Source of the DNA: Prosthecobacter sp.
GTDB taxonomy: Bacteria; Verrucomicrobiota; Verrucomicrobiia; Verrucomicrobiales; Verrucomicrobiaceae
Reading direction: 5' to 3'
Length of the DNA stretch: 64,000 bases
Assembly (NCBI GenBank): GCA_021733925.1
Contig: JAIPJY010000001.1
Coordinates: 186,001 to 250,000, forward strand
Below, one piece after another: positions 1-9,165 of this stretch. The notes under the pieces were generated by a model. The model saw only the letters and a list, made by a program, of their open reading frames with translations, had not been told where the DNA came from and did not search any database. How positions within the stretch are numbered: the first letter of the stretch is position 1; every line of letters starts with the position of its first letter. Position numbers and translations under genes: made by a program.

Positions 1-737
1 CGCAGCAGCGCCGCCAGATCGATCTCATCCAGCGCTTCAACCAGCTTCATGCCGCACGGCGCGACAACGACTCGGCGCTCGACGCTCAGATCAAGTCGAT
101 GGAAACCGCCTACCGCATGCAAAGCGCTGCCAGCGAGGCCTTCGACATCAGCCGTGAGCCCGCCAAAATGCGCGAGCTCTATGGAGACACCCCCTTTGGC
201 CGCTCCTGCCTGCTCGCGCGGCGGCTGGCCGAGTCCGGCGTGCGCTACATCAGCGTCTATTACACCAGCAGCAACAACCAGCCCTGGGACACGCACAGCG
301 ACCACTACAAGCGCCACCCTGAACTCTGCGCCGACAGCGACCGCGCCTCCGCCGCGCTCATCAGCGACTTGAAACAGCGCGGCCTCCTTGATGACACACT
401 CGTGGTTTGGACCGGCGAGTTTGGCCGCACCCCCTACTCGCAGGAAAACAAGGACAAGAACAAGAAGATAGACCCGATGAAGCGCGGGCGCGATCACCAT
501 CACACCGCTTTCAGCACCCTGCTCGCCGGCGGCGGAATCAAGGGTGGTCTGGCGTATGGCTCTTCGGACGAACTCGGCATGAATGCCGTCGAAAAGAAGG
601 TTCACGTCCATGATCTGCACGCCACCATCCTGCATCAACTCGGCCTCGATCACGAACAGCTCACCTACCGCTACGCCGGTCGCGATTTCCGCCTCACCGA
701 TGTGTACGGTGACGTGGTGACGGACATCATCGCGTGA
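1..737 (+). CDS. DUF1501 domain protein, C-terminal part (5' truncated by window edge)
   Basis: The reading frame is open from the first bases and ends at TGA 735-737, so only the C-terminal ~244 residues are present. The segment FGRSCLLARRLAESGVRYIS followed by WDTHSDHY, VVWTGEFGRTPY and RDHHHTAFSTLLAGGGIKGG is the typical C-terminal half of the DUF1501 family, which belongs to the alkaline phosphatase/sulfatase-like superfamily and is very abundant in Planctomycetes and Verrucomicrobia. The enzymatic role is unknown. Family members usually follow a DUF1553/DUF1549 cytochrome gene, which would lie outside the window. A second, complete copy lies at 13522-14898 on the other strand. The downstream lactonase-like gene begins within about 20 bp, so the two may be co-transcribed. 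Confidence 0.85.
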   Translation, partial: QQRRQIDLIQRFNQLHAARRDNDSALDAQIKSMETAYRMQSAASEAFDISREPAKMRELYGDTPFGRSCLLARRLAESGVRYISVYYTSSNNQPWDTHSDHYKRHPELCADSDRASAALISDLKQRGLLDDTLVVWTGEFGRTPYSQENKDKNKKIDPMKRGRDHHHTAFSTLLAGGGIKGGLAYGSSDELGMNAVEKKVHVHDLHATILHQLGLDHEQLTYRYAGRDFRLTDVYGDVVTDIIA

Positions 738-757
738 CATTCATTCCTCATTCCATC

Positions 758-1888
758 ATGCGCAGTCTCTCGTCATTCCTTCTGGCCGCTCTTTGCGTAG
801 CCTCCGTCTCGCTTTCGGCTGCCGACCCCGTGGTGTTTATCTCCGCTTTTGCTTCAGGTGACAAAGCTGGCATTCATGCGTTTCGCTTCGATTCAGAGAA
901 CGGCGCATTGCAGCCGTTGCATCGCACCACAGACATTCAGAATCCGTTCTTCCTCGCGGTTTCGCCCGATCAGCGCTTCCTGTATGCGATCAATGCCGAG
1001 AAGTTTGGCGGTGCCGAAGATGAGTTCGTGGCGGCCTATGCGCTTGAGGATCGCAGCGGTCATTTGAAGCGGCTCAATCAGCAGTCTGCGCGTGGAACGG
1101 CCTCCTGTTACCTTGATGTCGATGCCACGGGCAAGACCGTGGTGGTGGCGAACTACGCATCCGGCAGTGTGGCGTCGCTGCCGGTGCAGAAAGACGGCTC
1201 GCTGGGAGAAGCTGTCTCTTTTATGCAGCACAGCGGTTCCAGTGCAGACCCACAGCGCCAGAAGGGGCCAAACGCGCACAGCATCGTGGTCAGTCCGGAC
1301 AATCGCTTCGCTCTCTCTGCCGATCTGGGCATCGACAAAATCCTCGTTTATCAACTCGATGCGGCCACATCCAAACTCACTCCGAATGAGTCCCAGCCCT
1401 TTGCGAAGATGCAGCCTGGCTCGGGTCCGCGTCACATCACGTTTCATCCGAATGGCAGGCACGTGTATGTGATCAACGAACTGGCGAATACGGTGACGTG
1501 TTTTGATTATGCCGCCGCATCTGGCACGCTCACTGAACGCCAGACCATCTCCACACTTCCCGGTGGCTTCACCGGCAAAAGCTACACCGCTGACTTGAAA
1601 ATCACACCCGATGGCAAATTTCTGTACGGTACAAATCGCGGCCACGACAGCATCGCCTCCTATCGCATTGCTGAGGATGGCAAGATCTCGCTCCTCTCCA
1701 TCGATCCCAGCCTCGGCAAAGGTCCGCAGAATCTGCTCATCACCCCAGATAGCCGATGGCTCCTCTGCGCAAACATGCCGGGAAACAGCGTGGTCGTGTT
1801 TCGGATTGATTCCACGAACGGAAAAATCACAGCCGCCGGCACTCCAGTCGAGATGCCAATGCCATCCTGCATTCGCTGGGTAAAGTAA
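758..1888 (+). CDS. Lactonase-family beta-propeller protein (6-phosphogluconolactonase-like), exported
   Basis: A 376-residue protein built of repeated propeller blades (IQNPFFLAVSPDQRFLYAIN, GPNAHSIVVSPDNRFALSAD, GPRHITFHPNGRHVYVINEL, LKITPDGKFLYGTNRG). This is the lactonase 7-bladed propeller family (YbhE/Pgl type). An N-terminal hydrophobic signal peptide starting MRSLSSFLLAALCVASVSLS and ending near SAA suggests export, which argues against a housekeeping role in the cytosolic pentose phosphate pathway. A GTG at 734 overlaps the upstream stop, but ATG 758 gives a clean signal peptide, so I chose it. The substrate is not inferable; many exported members are simply described as lactonase-fold proteins. 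Confidence 0.8.
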   Translation: MRSLSSFLLAALCVASVSLSAADPVVFISAFASGDKAGIHAFRFDSENGALQPLHRTTDIQNPFFLAVSPDQRFLYAINAEKFGGAEDEFVAAYALEDRSGHLKRLNQQSARGTASCYLDVDATGKTVVVANYASGSVASLPVQKDGSLGEAVSFMQHSGSSADPQRQKGPNAHSIVVSPDNRFALSADLGIDKILVYQLDAATSKLTPNESQPFAKMQPGSGPRHITFHPNGRHVYVINELANTVTCFDYAAASGTLTERQTISTLPGGFTGKSYTADLKITPDGKFLYGTNRGHDSIASYRIAEDGKISLLSIDPSLGKGPQNLLITPDSRWLLCANMPGNSVVVFRIDSTNGKITAAGTPVEMPMPSCIRWVK

Positions 1889-1906
1889 ACGCTTCGCGCA
1901 TCCTCA

Positions 1907-4663
1907 TCATTGCCTGACCTCGCTCCGCACCTCCCATGCCGGCGGCAGTTCCTTCGACTCCGGCCCGTACGTCTGCGACACGACAAATCCGCTGGCCTGC
2001 GAGGTGTAGAAGATGCGGCCGTTGCTGACCACCGCGCCGAGGCACTCGCGTGAATCAATCGCAGGTCCGGTGGAGACCAGCTTGCCCTCCTGCGAGAGGT
2101 CGATCATGTCCATGTTTGCGCCCAGGACATACGGCTCGCTCATCGTGAAGCGGCAGCACGCATAGTTCGTGAGGATGCTGTAGGTGACCTTGCCGGTGTT
2201 GCGGTCAAAGATGTTGCCCTTGCCGCGCAGCGCGTTGGAAAAGATGAATCTCTCGCCGACGCTGACCACGTTCAGCGCCGAGGTCACGGGGTCGGATTTC
2301 CAGATGAGCTTGCCGGTGTTGGCGTCAAGGCACCAGACAAAGCGGTCTTCGGTGCCTGCGTCCGCCTTGTTGTACCCGCCGATGTAGAGCCTGCCGTCGC
2401 GTGCGCTCAGCGTGCATTTGGCTGTGACGTAATACTCGTTGGTCTGCCAGAGGATTTTGCCGGACTTGGGCTCGATGCACACCGTGAGGCCGTTATTTCC
2501 CACCGGCTGCCCCCGGCGCGCACGCTGGTCGGCGTCGTAGCCGAAGAACACGGAGTAATACAGCTTGCCGTCGAGGATGCAGATGCCGCAGTCGTTGCCG
2601 CCACGGCCTTGATCGGAAAAGTCTTTCTCCCACACCACTTTGCCGGTGTCGAGATCCCAGGCCCAGACACGCGGGTGGTGGTTCGTCGGGTAGTACGGAT
2701 TGTCATTGGAATAGATGAAGCTCATCACATCATGTCCGTCGGCGGGTTTGACCGGTGCTCCGCCAAAAGTCCATGGCTTCTCGCTTCCTTGCGGCGCGTA
2801 GTCGCCGCTGCCGCTCGCATAGATGGCGACATTTCCGGCGACGACCGGCGGAAACTGCCGGCTCCAGCTCGGTGAACCGGTGAAGGGCGCCTCCCAGAGC
2901 ATCTCCCCCGTCGCGGCATCGAGACAGCGAACGAAGGATTTTTTAATGCCTGCCTGCGGGATCAGCAGCTTGCCGTCAATGTACAGCGGTGACGTGAAGG
3001 ACAGGTACACATCCGGCCACCAGCGGCGCCACAGCAGCCGGCCCGTGTCCTGCTCGCACGCGATGATCTGGCCCTCAGCGGTGTGGGTGTAGATGCGTCC
3101 GCCTCCGCACACGGGCAGATGCTTCACCGTGCCTTCGAGACGCCGCGCCCAGCGCATGCGCAGCGGCGGCGCGATGCCCTGGTTGTTCGAGTTCTGCCCG
3201 GCAAAGTTGCCGTAGTTGGTGTACCAGTCGTACTTGGCGGTGGCCAGCTTGCCGGTGAGCGGGCTGCGGATGGCGGCAACTGTCGATTTCAACTCCGGCA
3301 GTTTGTTCTTGGTTCCTGCGCCATAGGAGTAAAGCCGACCATCTTCCGAAGCGACGTAAATGGCTCCATTTGCCACTGCCACCGGCGCCGTGATAGGGCT
3401 GTCGCTGCACTGAATGGCAAGTTTGGAAATTTGCATGGGGCCGCCAGTTTGTGCGGGCGTCTTTTCGCCTGAAGAAATCAGACGCACAATGTTCAGAGTC
3501 CCGTCCAACCCACCGTAGATGACGTGCTTTTTCGTCAGCACCGGCGGCGCGATGGCTCCTGCGTCTCCGAGCGTTTGAGATTCCTTCGTGCCCATGTCAT
3601 GCCGGATCAATCCACGCCCCGTCTCCGGCTTCACTCGAAACACATCATTCCCACGAATGGCCACGGGCGAAAAGCTCAGCAGGCCGTCCATGCGGATGTT
3701 CGTATCTGTGCCGGGAACGAAGTCGCCGGTTTTCAGCGTGTCGCCTTCGAGGCGCATGATGTCCACTCGGCCGGCATTGTCGCGACGGTGCCATTGTACA
3801 TAGACATTGCCTTCGTCATCGGCGCTTTGGCCGAAGGTGGCGGGGAACTCTTTGCCGGACCATTCGGGGATCTCGCCGGTGGCTTTCAGCTTTGGAGCCG
3901 CGCCGGTGTCTTCGATGAAAAGTGTGCGACCGCCGGCTGGCACGATGACGACGTTGCCCTTGATGAGGCAGATGTCGCGCGAGCAGACGAAGTGATCGCG
4001 CCATGTCACGCGACCATCACTGGAGGTCGGTTTGGTGCCGGGCTTGAGCGTGGCGAGCATGCGTTTTTCGCAGAACTTCGCCCACTCCTCGCCGCTCCAG
4101 CGGTTGCCGTCGAAACCGACGACTTCCTTCACGAAGTCCCACTTCCACTGCTGCTCGCCCGCATAGGTGAGCGCGAGCACCTGCGCACCTAGCGTGGCGA
4201 CATACACACGGTCCTTTGCGACGACCGGCGTGCTGAAAATCGGTTCGCCGCAGTCGATCTCCTTCACCACTGCGCCCGTTTGGAGGTCCAGCACATAGTA
4301 GATGCCCGCCGTGGTGCCGAAGTGAAGGTATTTACCGACGACGGCAGGCGAGGAGACGTTGTTCACGTTTTGCTTGCCGCCCTTGCTTTGAAAACGCCAG
4401 ACCTCTCTGAGCGTCGCTGCATCGAAACACGCCGCACAGCCCGAGCCATCGACGACATAAACCTTGCCGCCCGCGACTACCGGCGAGGTGTAGATGCCAT
4501 CCGTCATCGCCACCTCGCCACGAAGGCCGAATTTATCCACATCTAGATCGATCTCCGCCGCGTTGCCGGAATGCGCCGAATTGAACATGAACTGCGGCCA
4601 GTCCTCGGCGGAGACATTCTGGACCCAAACGAAGATGGCGAGGAGGAGGAAGCGATTCATCAT
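1907..4663 (-). CDS. Large exported PQQ-binding-like beta-propeller protein (double propeller)
   Basis: A 918-residue protein with a signal peptide (MMNRFLLLAIFVWVQNVSA) and many quinoprotein-like blades containing the tryptophan-docking type motif (for example FDAATLREVWRF, CLDAATGEMLWEA, WDLDTGKVVWEKDF, CIEPKSGKILWQT, CLDANTGKLIWKS). Two propellers are apparent, roughly residues 30-460 and 490-910. The blades resemble BamB and PQQ-dependent dehydrogenases, but I cannot identify a dehydrogenase active site, so a binding or scaffold role is as likely as catalysis. It is transcribed convergently with the lactonase-like gene and divergently from the Gfo/Idh/MocA gene. An in-frame ATG three bases downstream is an equally good start. 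Confidence 0.8.
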   Translation of the reverse strand: MMNRFLLLAIFVWVQNVSAEDWPQFMFNSAHSGNAAEIDLDVDKFGLRGEVAMTDGIYTSPVVAGGKVYVVDGSGCAACFDAATLREVWRFQSKGGKQNVNNVSSPAVVGKYLHFGTTAGIYYVLDLQTGAVVKEIDCGEPIFSTPVVAKDRVYVATLGAQVLALTYAGEQQWKWDFVKEVVGFDGNRWSGEEWAKFCEKRMLATLKPGTKPTSSDGRVTWRDHFVCSRDICLIKGNVVIVPAGGRTLFIEDTGAAPKLKATGEIPEWSGKEFPATFGQSADDEGNVYVQWHRRDNAGRVDIMRLEGDTLKTGDFVPGTDTNIRMDGLLSFSPVAIRGNDVFRVKPETGRGLIRHDMGTKESQTLGDAGAIAPPVLTKKHVIYGGLDGTLNIVRLISSGEKTPAQTGGPMQISKLAIQCSDSPITAPVAVANGAIYVASEDGRLYSYGAGTKNKLPELKSTVAAIRSPLTGKLATAKYDWYTNYGNFAGQNSNNQGIAPPLRMRWARRLEGTVKHLPVCGGGRIYTHTAEGQIIACEQDTGRLLWRRWWPDVYLSFTSPLYIDGKLLIPQAGIKKSFVRCLDAATGEMLWEAPFTGSPSWSRQFPPVVAGNVAIYASGSGDYAPQGSEKPWTFGGAPVKPADGHDVMSFIYSNDNPYYPTNHHPRVWAWDLDTGKVVWEKDFSDQGRGGNDCGICILDGKLYYSVFFGYDADQRARRGQPVGNNGLTVCIEPKSGKILWQTNEYYVTAKCTLSARDGRLYIGGYNKADAGTEDRFVWCLDANTGKLIWKSDPVTSALNVVSVGERFIFSNALRGKGNIFDRNTGKVTYSILTNYACCRFTMSEPYVLGANMDMIDLSQEGKLVSTGPAIDSRECLGAVVSNGRIFYTSQASGFVVSQTYGPESKELPPAWEVRSEVRQ

Positions 4664-4810
4664 GGGTGAATACGAGCCCGGCGGCCGGAACTCGCAGCGG
4701 GATCACATCTTCTCTGCGGCGCGGCACGCTTCCGCACTCATAATCACGCGCCGGTTCAATTGGATGCAGCCGCAAGCTTGGCGTTCTTGGCCTCGTATGC
4801 TTTTCCCATC

Positions 4811-6247
4811 ATGCGTTCTTTCACTCGTCGCCGTTTCTTTGAAGATTCCCTCATGGCCGCCGCCGCTGCCAGCCTGCCGGCACCCTTGCTTGCGGCTGAT
4901 CCAAAACCGGTCAGCGCCAATGAAAAAATAACCGCAGCGATCATCGGCTGCGGCATTCGTGGCAAGGCGCATGCACGGGAACTGGCGCGGATCGCCGACT
5001 GCGACGTCGCTTATATCTGTGACCCGGACCTCGACCGTACGGATGAAGTGGGTGCACTGCTCGTCGAATTGAAGCGCCCCATGCCGAAAAAGGTTCAGGA
5101 TTTGCGCAAGGTGCTGGAGGACAAATCGGTCGATGTCGTGTTCATCGCATCCCCGAATCACTGGCATTCACTGTCTGCAATCTGGGCGATGCAGGCGGGC
5201 AAGGATGTGTATGTGGAAAAGCCGGTGAGCCACAATGTCATCGAAGGCAGGCGCATGGTGCAGGCGGCGCGAAAGCTGGGCCGCATCTGCCAGGCTGGGA
5301 CTCAGAATCGTTCACGTGGCGCTTTGGCCGAGGCCGTCAAATACATGCGCGAGGGCAAACTCGGCGAGGTGAAGCTGGCGAAAAGCATCATTTACGGCGG
5401 ACGCGGTTCCATTGGCGGGCCTGCCGAATGCGCGATGCCGCCACGCTGCGACTACAATCTCTGGGCCGGACCAGCGGCGATGCCGAAACTCACACGGCCG
5501 AAGTTTCACTATGACTGGCATTGGTTCTGGAACACCGGCAGCGGCGAGATCGGCAACAACAACGTCCACTCGCTCGATATCTGCCGCTGGGGCCTCGGCG
5601 TCACCGGCCTTGGCCGCAGCGTGCTGAGCTACGGCGGACGTCTCGGCTACACCGACGTGGCCGAAACACCGAACTCGCAGGTGGGCATCTTCGACTTCGG
5701 CGACAAGACGATCATCTCCGAAACTCGCGGTCTGAAATCCGCGCCGTTTCATCCCACGATCAAATCCATGTGGTTCTTCTACGGCAGCGAAGGCATCATT
5801 GCCGACACGAATTTCCATGATCCGAAAGGCAATCTCGTCCGCCCCTTTGAGGGCAAGTCCGAGAACCATTTTGCCAACTTCCTCAACGCCGTGCGCAGTC
5901 GCAGGCAGGGCGATCTGAAGGCGGAGATCGAGGAGGGGCATCAAAGCAGCGCGCTCTGCCACATCGCCAACATCTCGTATCGACTCGGCACCCAGACTTC
6001 GGTAAACGACATCGCGACGCATCTCGGTGAAATCAAGGTCCACGATGACGTTCAGGACACCCTGGAGCGCACCCGCCACTACCTCGGCGATGCAGGGGTC
6101 GATTTGGACAAAACGAAGCTCACGCTCGGCCAGCACCTCCGCGTCGATGGTAACCAGGAATCCTTCCTTGAAAATGCAGAGGCCAATGCGCTGCTCGGTC
6201 GTGAGTATCGAGCACCGTTCCTGCTGCCGAAGGAGTCCGAGATCTGA
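4811..6247 (+). CDS. Gfo/Idh/MocA-family oxidoreductase with Tat signal
   Basis: A 478-residue NAD(P)-dependent sugar-type oxidoreductase. The N-terminus carries a twin-arginine motif (TRRRFFEDS) and an alanine-rich hydrophobic stretch ending LLAAD, which predicts export of the folded enzyme. The Rossmann segment follows (ITAAIIGCGIRGKAHARELA), then the family hallmark VYVEKPVSHNVIEGRRM containing EKP. The segment FHYDWHWFWNTGSGEIGNNN with the His-rich IHSLD-type region is typical of Tat-exported Planctomycete/Verrucomicrobia members. The substrate is unknown. ATG 4811 was chosen over 4760 because it starts the Tat signal. The gene is followed within 3 bp by a kelch-repeat protein, so the two are probably co-transcribed. 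Confidence 0.88.
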   Translation: MRSFTRRRFFEDSLMAAAAASLPAPLLAADPKPVSANEKITAAIIGCGIRGKAHARELARIADCDVAYICDPDLDRTDEVGALLVELKRPMPKKVQDLRKVLEDKSVDVVFIASPNHWHSLSAIWAMQAGKDVYVEKPVSHNVIEGRRMVQAARKLGRICQAGTQNRSRGALAEAVKYMREGKLGEVKLAKSIIYGGRGSIGGPAECAMPPRCDYNLWAGPAAMPKLTRPKFHYDWHWFWNTGSGEIGNNNVHSLDICRWGLGVTGLGRSVLSYGGRLGYTDVAETPNSQVGIFDFGDKTIISETRGLKSAPFHPTIKSMWFFYGSEGIIADTNFHDPKGNLVRPFEGKSENHFANFLNAVRSRRQGDLKAEIEEGHQSSALCHIANISYRLGTQTSVNDIATHLGEIKVHDDVQDTLERTRHYLGDAGVDLDKTKLTLGQHLRVDGNQESFLENAEANALLGREYRAPFLLPKESEI

Positions 6248-6250
6248 TGC

Positions 6251-7237
6251 ATGAAACTCCTCCTTCTGACTCTGCTGGGATCCCTCAGTCTGAATGGCAT
6301 CGCTGCCGATATCGACTGGGTGCTTGAAGCCAAGGCTGCCTGGCAGTCACGGGATTCGCAAGCGGAGTGGGTGTTCAAGGATCAGCTTTGGATCGGTGGC
6401 GGCTGGTTTCAGTCATTCGAGGAGCCGCCGCGGGATGTATGGTCCTCCAGCGACGGCAGGGAATGGAGATTGATCACTCAGAATGCGCCATGGCTGCACA
6501 GCGATCTCGCGATGAGCATCACGTTTCATGACAAGATGTGGATCATGGGCGGCTGGCACAAAGGCCGCTTGCCGGGGCATTCGGCGAGCCATCAGGTGTG
6601 GTCATCCGCTGATGGCGTGCAATGGGAGCAAGCCACTCAGAGCGCAGGCTGGTCACCGCGGCTCGCGGCGGGTCTGGTGGAGCATCGCGGGAGGCTGTGG
6701 GTGCTCGGTGGCGTTGAAAATTACTACTTTGGCGATGACGCGAGCCTGAAGAATGATGTGTGGTCGTCTGTGGATGGCAAAGAATGGAAACGGGGGACGG
6801 CGACGGCCGCATGGTCGCCGCGCGCCTATCATCAGGCGGTGGTGTTGAACGACAAAATGTATGTGCTTGGCGGCGGGAACTACGTGCCGGGCTATCAGTC
6901 AAAGAACGACGTATGGTCATCAGTCGATGGAGTGAACTGGACCTGCGAAACCGAGTCGGCGCCGTGGGCGGCGCGGCTGTGGTTCAGCGCCGCTGTTTAT
7001 CGCGGACGCATCTGGGTTCTCGGCGGCTGGTCGAAGGAGCAGGACAACCATGGCGATGTCTGGCACAGTGCTGACGGAAAGAACTGGCAGCGCCTGGAGA
7101 CGAAGACATGCTGGAAGGCGCGGCATGAGCACTCTGTGTTTGTGTTTCAGGACAAGCTCTGGCTCGCAGGCGGGCACGCGCGGCCGCTGTCGAATGAAGT
7201 GTGGTCGCTCAGTCTGCCGGTTGATTGGAAGCCATGA
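6251..7237 (+). CDS. Exported kelch-repeat beta-propeller protein
   Basis: A 328-residue protein with signal peptide (MKLLLLTLLGSLSLNGIAAD) and about six repeats of the form DVWSSxDGxxWxxxT...RxxHxxVVLNDKMYVLGG, which is a kelch/galactose-oxidase-like propeller. Blades are visible at roughly residues 22-75, 76-130, 131-190, 191-245, 246-290 and 291-325. No copper-oxidase ligand pattern is recognisable, so a catalytic activity cannot be claimed; carbohydrate or protein binding outside the cytoplasm is plausible. The gene starts 3 bp after the Gfo/Idh/MocA stop and precedes a ceramidase-like gene by 32 bp, consistent with a single operon 4811-8694. Confidence 0.78.
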   Translation: MKLLLLTLLGSLSLNGIAADIDWVLEAKAAWQSRDSQAEWVFKDQLWIGGGWFQSFEEPPRDVWSSSDGREWRLITQNAPWLHSDLAMSITFHDKMWIMGGWHKGRLPGHSASHQVWSSADGVQWEQATQSAGWSPRLAAGLVEHRGRLWVLGGVENYYFGDDASLKNDVWSSVDGKEWKRGTATAAWSPRAYHQAVVLNDKMYVLGGGNYVPGYQSKNDVWSSVDGVNWTCETESAPWAARLWFSAAVYRGRIWVLGGWSKEQDNHGDVWHSADGKNWQRLETKTCWKARHEHSVFVFQDKLWLAGGHARPLSNEVWSLSLPVDWKP

Positions 7238-7269
7238 CAAAACTCATGCGGAACTACTGTATTGGTTTC

Positions 7270-8694
7270 ATGCGCTATTTCCTTCTCGCTCTCTTCGCCA
7301 CGGTTTCCCTTCATGCTGCGGATGCTCCCAAAACCCCGCTCATGGCTGGTGCGGCAACCAGCAACATCACGCCGGATCTTGGTGGCGAGGTCGTTGGCGG
7401 TTTCCTGCCCTATCCATGCACGAACGTTCACGATGAGCTGCACGCACGCTGTCTCGTGCTCGATGACGGGAAAACGAAGCTGGCGCTCGTCGTCTGTGAT
7501 CTCCTCGGCATGCATCGCAGCTTATGTGTGGCGGCACGGGAGCTGATCGAAAAGGAAACCGGCATCCCGGCCGCGAATGTGCTGATCTCCGGCACGCACA
7601 CGCATTCGGCGGTGAATGCCATCGGCGGACCGGTTCGCTTTTACACCTCCGACATGGAGCTGACAGATTTTCAAAAGTTCGTTGTGCGGCGCATCGCGGA
7701 CGGCGTGCGGCGTGCGATCCATCTGCTGCGCCCGGCGGAGATCGCCTTTGGCACGGTGGACGTGCCGGAGCACGTGCATATTCGCCGCTGGTTTCTTCAG
7801 GATGGCAAAATGCCTCCCAATCCCTTCGGCAAGATCGACAAGGTGAAGATGAATCCGGGTGCAGGCAATGCAGCGCTGGTGGAGCCCGCGGGCGATCCTG
7901 ATCCCACCGTCTCCTTCATTGCGCTGCGTGAGCCCGGCGGGCGGTTGATCTCGGTCTATTCGGCCTACTCGCTGCATTACGTCGGCGGCGTGAATAGTGC
8001 GGACATCTCCGCCGACTACTACGGCATGTACTGTGAGGCGCTGAAACGCCTGCAAGCCGGCGGCAGCGATGATCCGCCGTTTGTCGCGATGATGGCCAAT
8101 GGCACGAGCGGTGACGCCAACAACATCAACTTCCGCAACCCGCAGCCGCGAAAGAAGCCCTATGAGCAGATGCGCTACGTGGCCGAAGACGTGGCAGGGA
8201 AGGTGAATGACGCTCTGGCCAAAGTGACCTGGCAAAACAGCGCTCCGCTGGCTGCCCGTTATCGCGAACTCGGTGTCGCCTGGCGCAAGATCGATCCCGA
8301 ACTCATCACGTGGGCCAAGGAAACCGAGGCCAGGACCCCACGCATCCAGGGCAAGGCCGATCTGCCGCTGGCCTATGCCGGGCGCGTGCAACGTCTGGCG
8401 GTGGCAAGTCCCGAAACCAAAGCCGCCGTGCAGATCCTGCGCATCGGCGACATTTGCATCGGCACCACGCCCACCGAAACCTTTGCCGAAACCGGCGTCG
8501 AATTCCGCAAGCGCAACCCCTTTGCCAAATCCTTCATGGTCGAGCTGGCAAACGGCTACTACGGCTACATGCCCACCCCGCGTCACTTTGAGCTCGGCGG
8601 CTATGAAACATGGCCCGGCACGAACAACCTCGAACCGCAGGCTTCCGTGAAAATGATGGATGCACTGCTGGAGATGGCGGCGGAGGTGAAGTAA
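7270..8694 (+). CDS. Neutral/alkaline non-lysosomal ceramidase-like hydrolase (copy 1), exported
   Basis: A 474-residue protein with a signal peptide (MRYFLLALFATVSLHAAD). The motif LISGTHTHSAVNAIGG matches the zinc-binding HxH region of the neutral/alkaline ceramidase N-terminal domain, and MMANGTSGDANNINF matches the conserved region later in that domain. Family members hydrolyse amide bonds of ceramide, but the many short PVC members lack the ceramidase C-terminal domain and their substrates are untested. ATG 7270 was preferred over 7225 because the signal peptide begins there. It is the last gene of the co-oriented block 4811-8694. A related but diverged copy lies at 9166-10509. Confidence 0.8.
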   Translation: MRYFLLALFATVSLHAADAPKTPLMAGAATSNITPDLGGEVVGGFLPYPCTNVHDELHARCLVLDDGKTKLALVVCDLLGMHRSLCVAARELIEKETGIPAANVLISGTHTHSAVNAIGGPVRFYTSDMELTDFQKFVVRRIADGVRRAIHLLRPAEIAFGTVDVPEHVHIRRWFLQDGKMPPNPFGKIDKVKMNPGAGNAALVEPAGDPDPTVSFIALREPGGRLISVYSAYSLHYVGGVNSADISADYYGMYCEALKRLQAGGSDDPPFVAMMANGTSGDANNINFRNPQPRKKPYEQMRYVAEDVAGKVNDALAKVTWQNSAPLAARYRELGVAWRKIDPELITWAKETEARTPRIQGKADLPLAYAGRVQRLAVASPETKAAVQILRIGDICIGTTPTETFAETGVEFRKRNPFAKSFMVELANGYYGYMPTPRHFELGGYETWPGTNNLEPQASVKMMDALLEMAAEVK

Positions 8695-8698
8695 CTGT

Positions 8699-9067
8699 TT
8701 ACAACTTGTTCAAATCCTTCACCAAACCAGGGCCGTAAAAATTGCTTGCTCCTCCCACCCCTCCGCTCTGGTGAATCCAGTGGCGCCCTGATTTGTTGTG
8801 GAGGTAAACCCTGTATCCAAAGTAATCAGCCCAGCCATCGGGGCAGGGAACATTATACACTTCGTATTCAGGCATTTCCTTTTTTGAGGGAAAGTCCATG
8901 GTTTTATCCAGAGGCAGCTTTTTGACATCCAGATCGTTCGGTCCGGATTTGTAATGAACCAAAATCTGGATCATCTCCTCGCTTGGCTTTTGAGTTTTGG
9001 CGATGCTCTGGCCGCCAAGGAGAATCAAAACGGCCAGAGTCGTCAGGAAAATGAATGCCCGGTTCAT
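8699..9067 (-). CDS. Small exported protein of unknown function
   Basis: A 122-residue protein with a hydrophobic signal peptide (MNRAFIFLTTLAVLILLGGQSIA). The mature part is short and polar, with aromatic- and glycine-rich sequence near the C-terminus (DGWADYFGYRVYLHNKSGRH, GGVGGASNFYGPGLV). I do not recognise a family. It lies between the two ceramidase-like genes on the opposite strand, with its stop only 4 bp from the stop of copy 1, so it is an independently transcribed insert in that neighbourhood. Base composition is somewhat more AT-rich than the flanking genes. Confidence 0.6.
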   Translation of the reverse strand: MNRAFIFLTTLAVLILLGGQSIAKTQKPSEEMIQILVHYKSGPNDLDVKKLPLDKTMDFPSKKEMPEYEVYNVPCPDGWADYFGYRVYLHNKSGRHWIHQSGGVGGASNFYGPGLVKDLNKL

Positions 9068-9099
9068 ATACTCTTATGCTGATTTCAGATACAAGAGAC

Positions 9100-9117
9100 G
9101 GCAAGTGCAAACTTGCC
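9100..9117. other. Short perfect hairpin with GCAA loop between divergent genes
   Basis: GGCAAGT (9100-9106) and ACTTGCC (9111-9117) form a 7-bp stem closed by a GCAA tetraloop. It lies between the start of the small exported protein on the minus strand and the ceramidase-like gene on the plus strand. There is no T run beside it, so it does not look like an intrinsic terminator. It could be a 5'-UTR stem for either transcript or chance. Confidence 0.35.
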
Positions 9118-9165
9118 CTGACAACTCTGCCAAATGAGGACGTAAGCCTTTAGAACTATGATCCC

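Noticed and set aside
893-1645. 250-codon minus-strand open frame across the lactonase-like gene
   Set aside because: It is antisense to a strongly supported propeller gene; its translation has no domain and reflects codon bias of the real gene.
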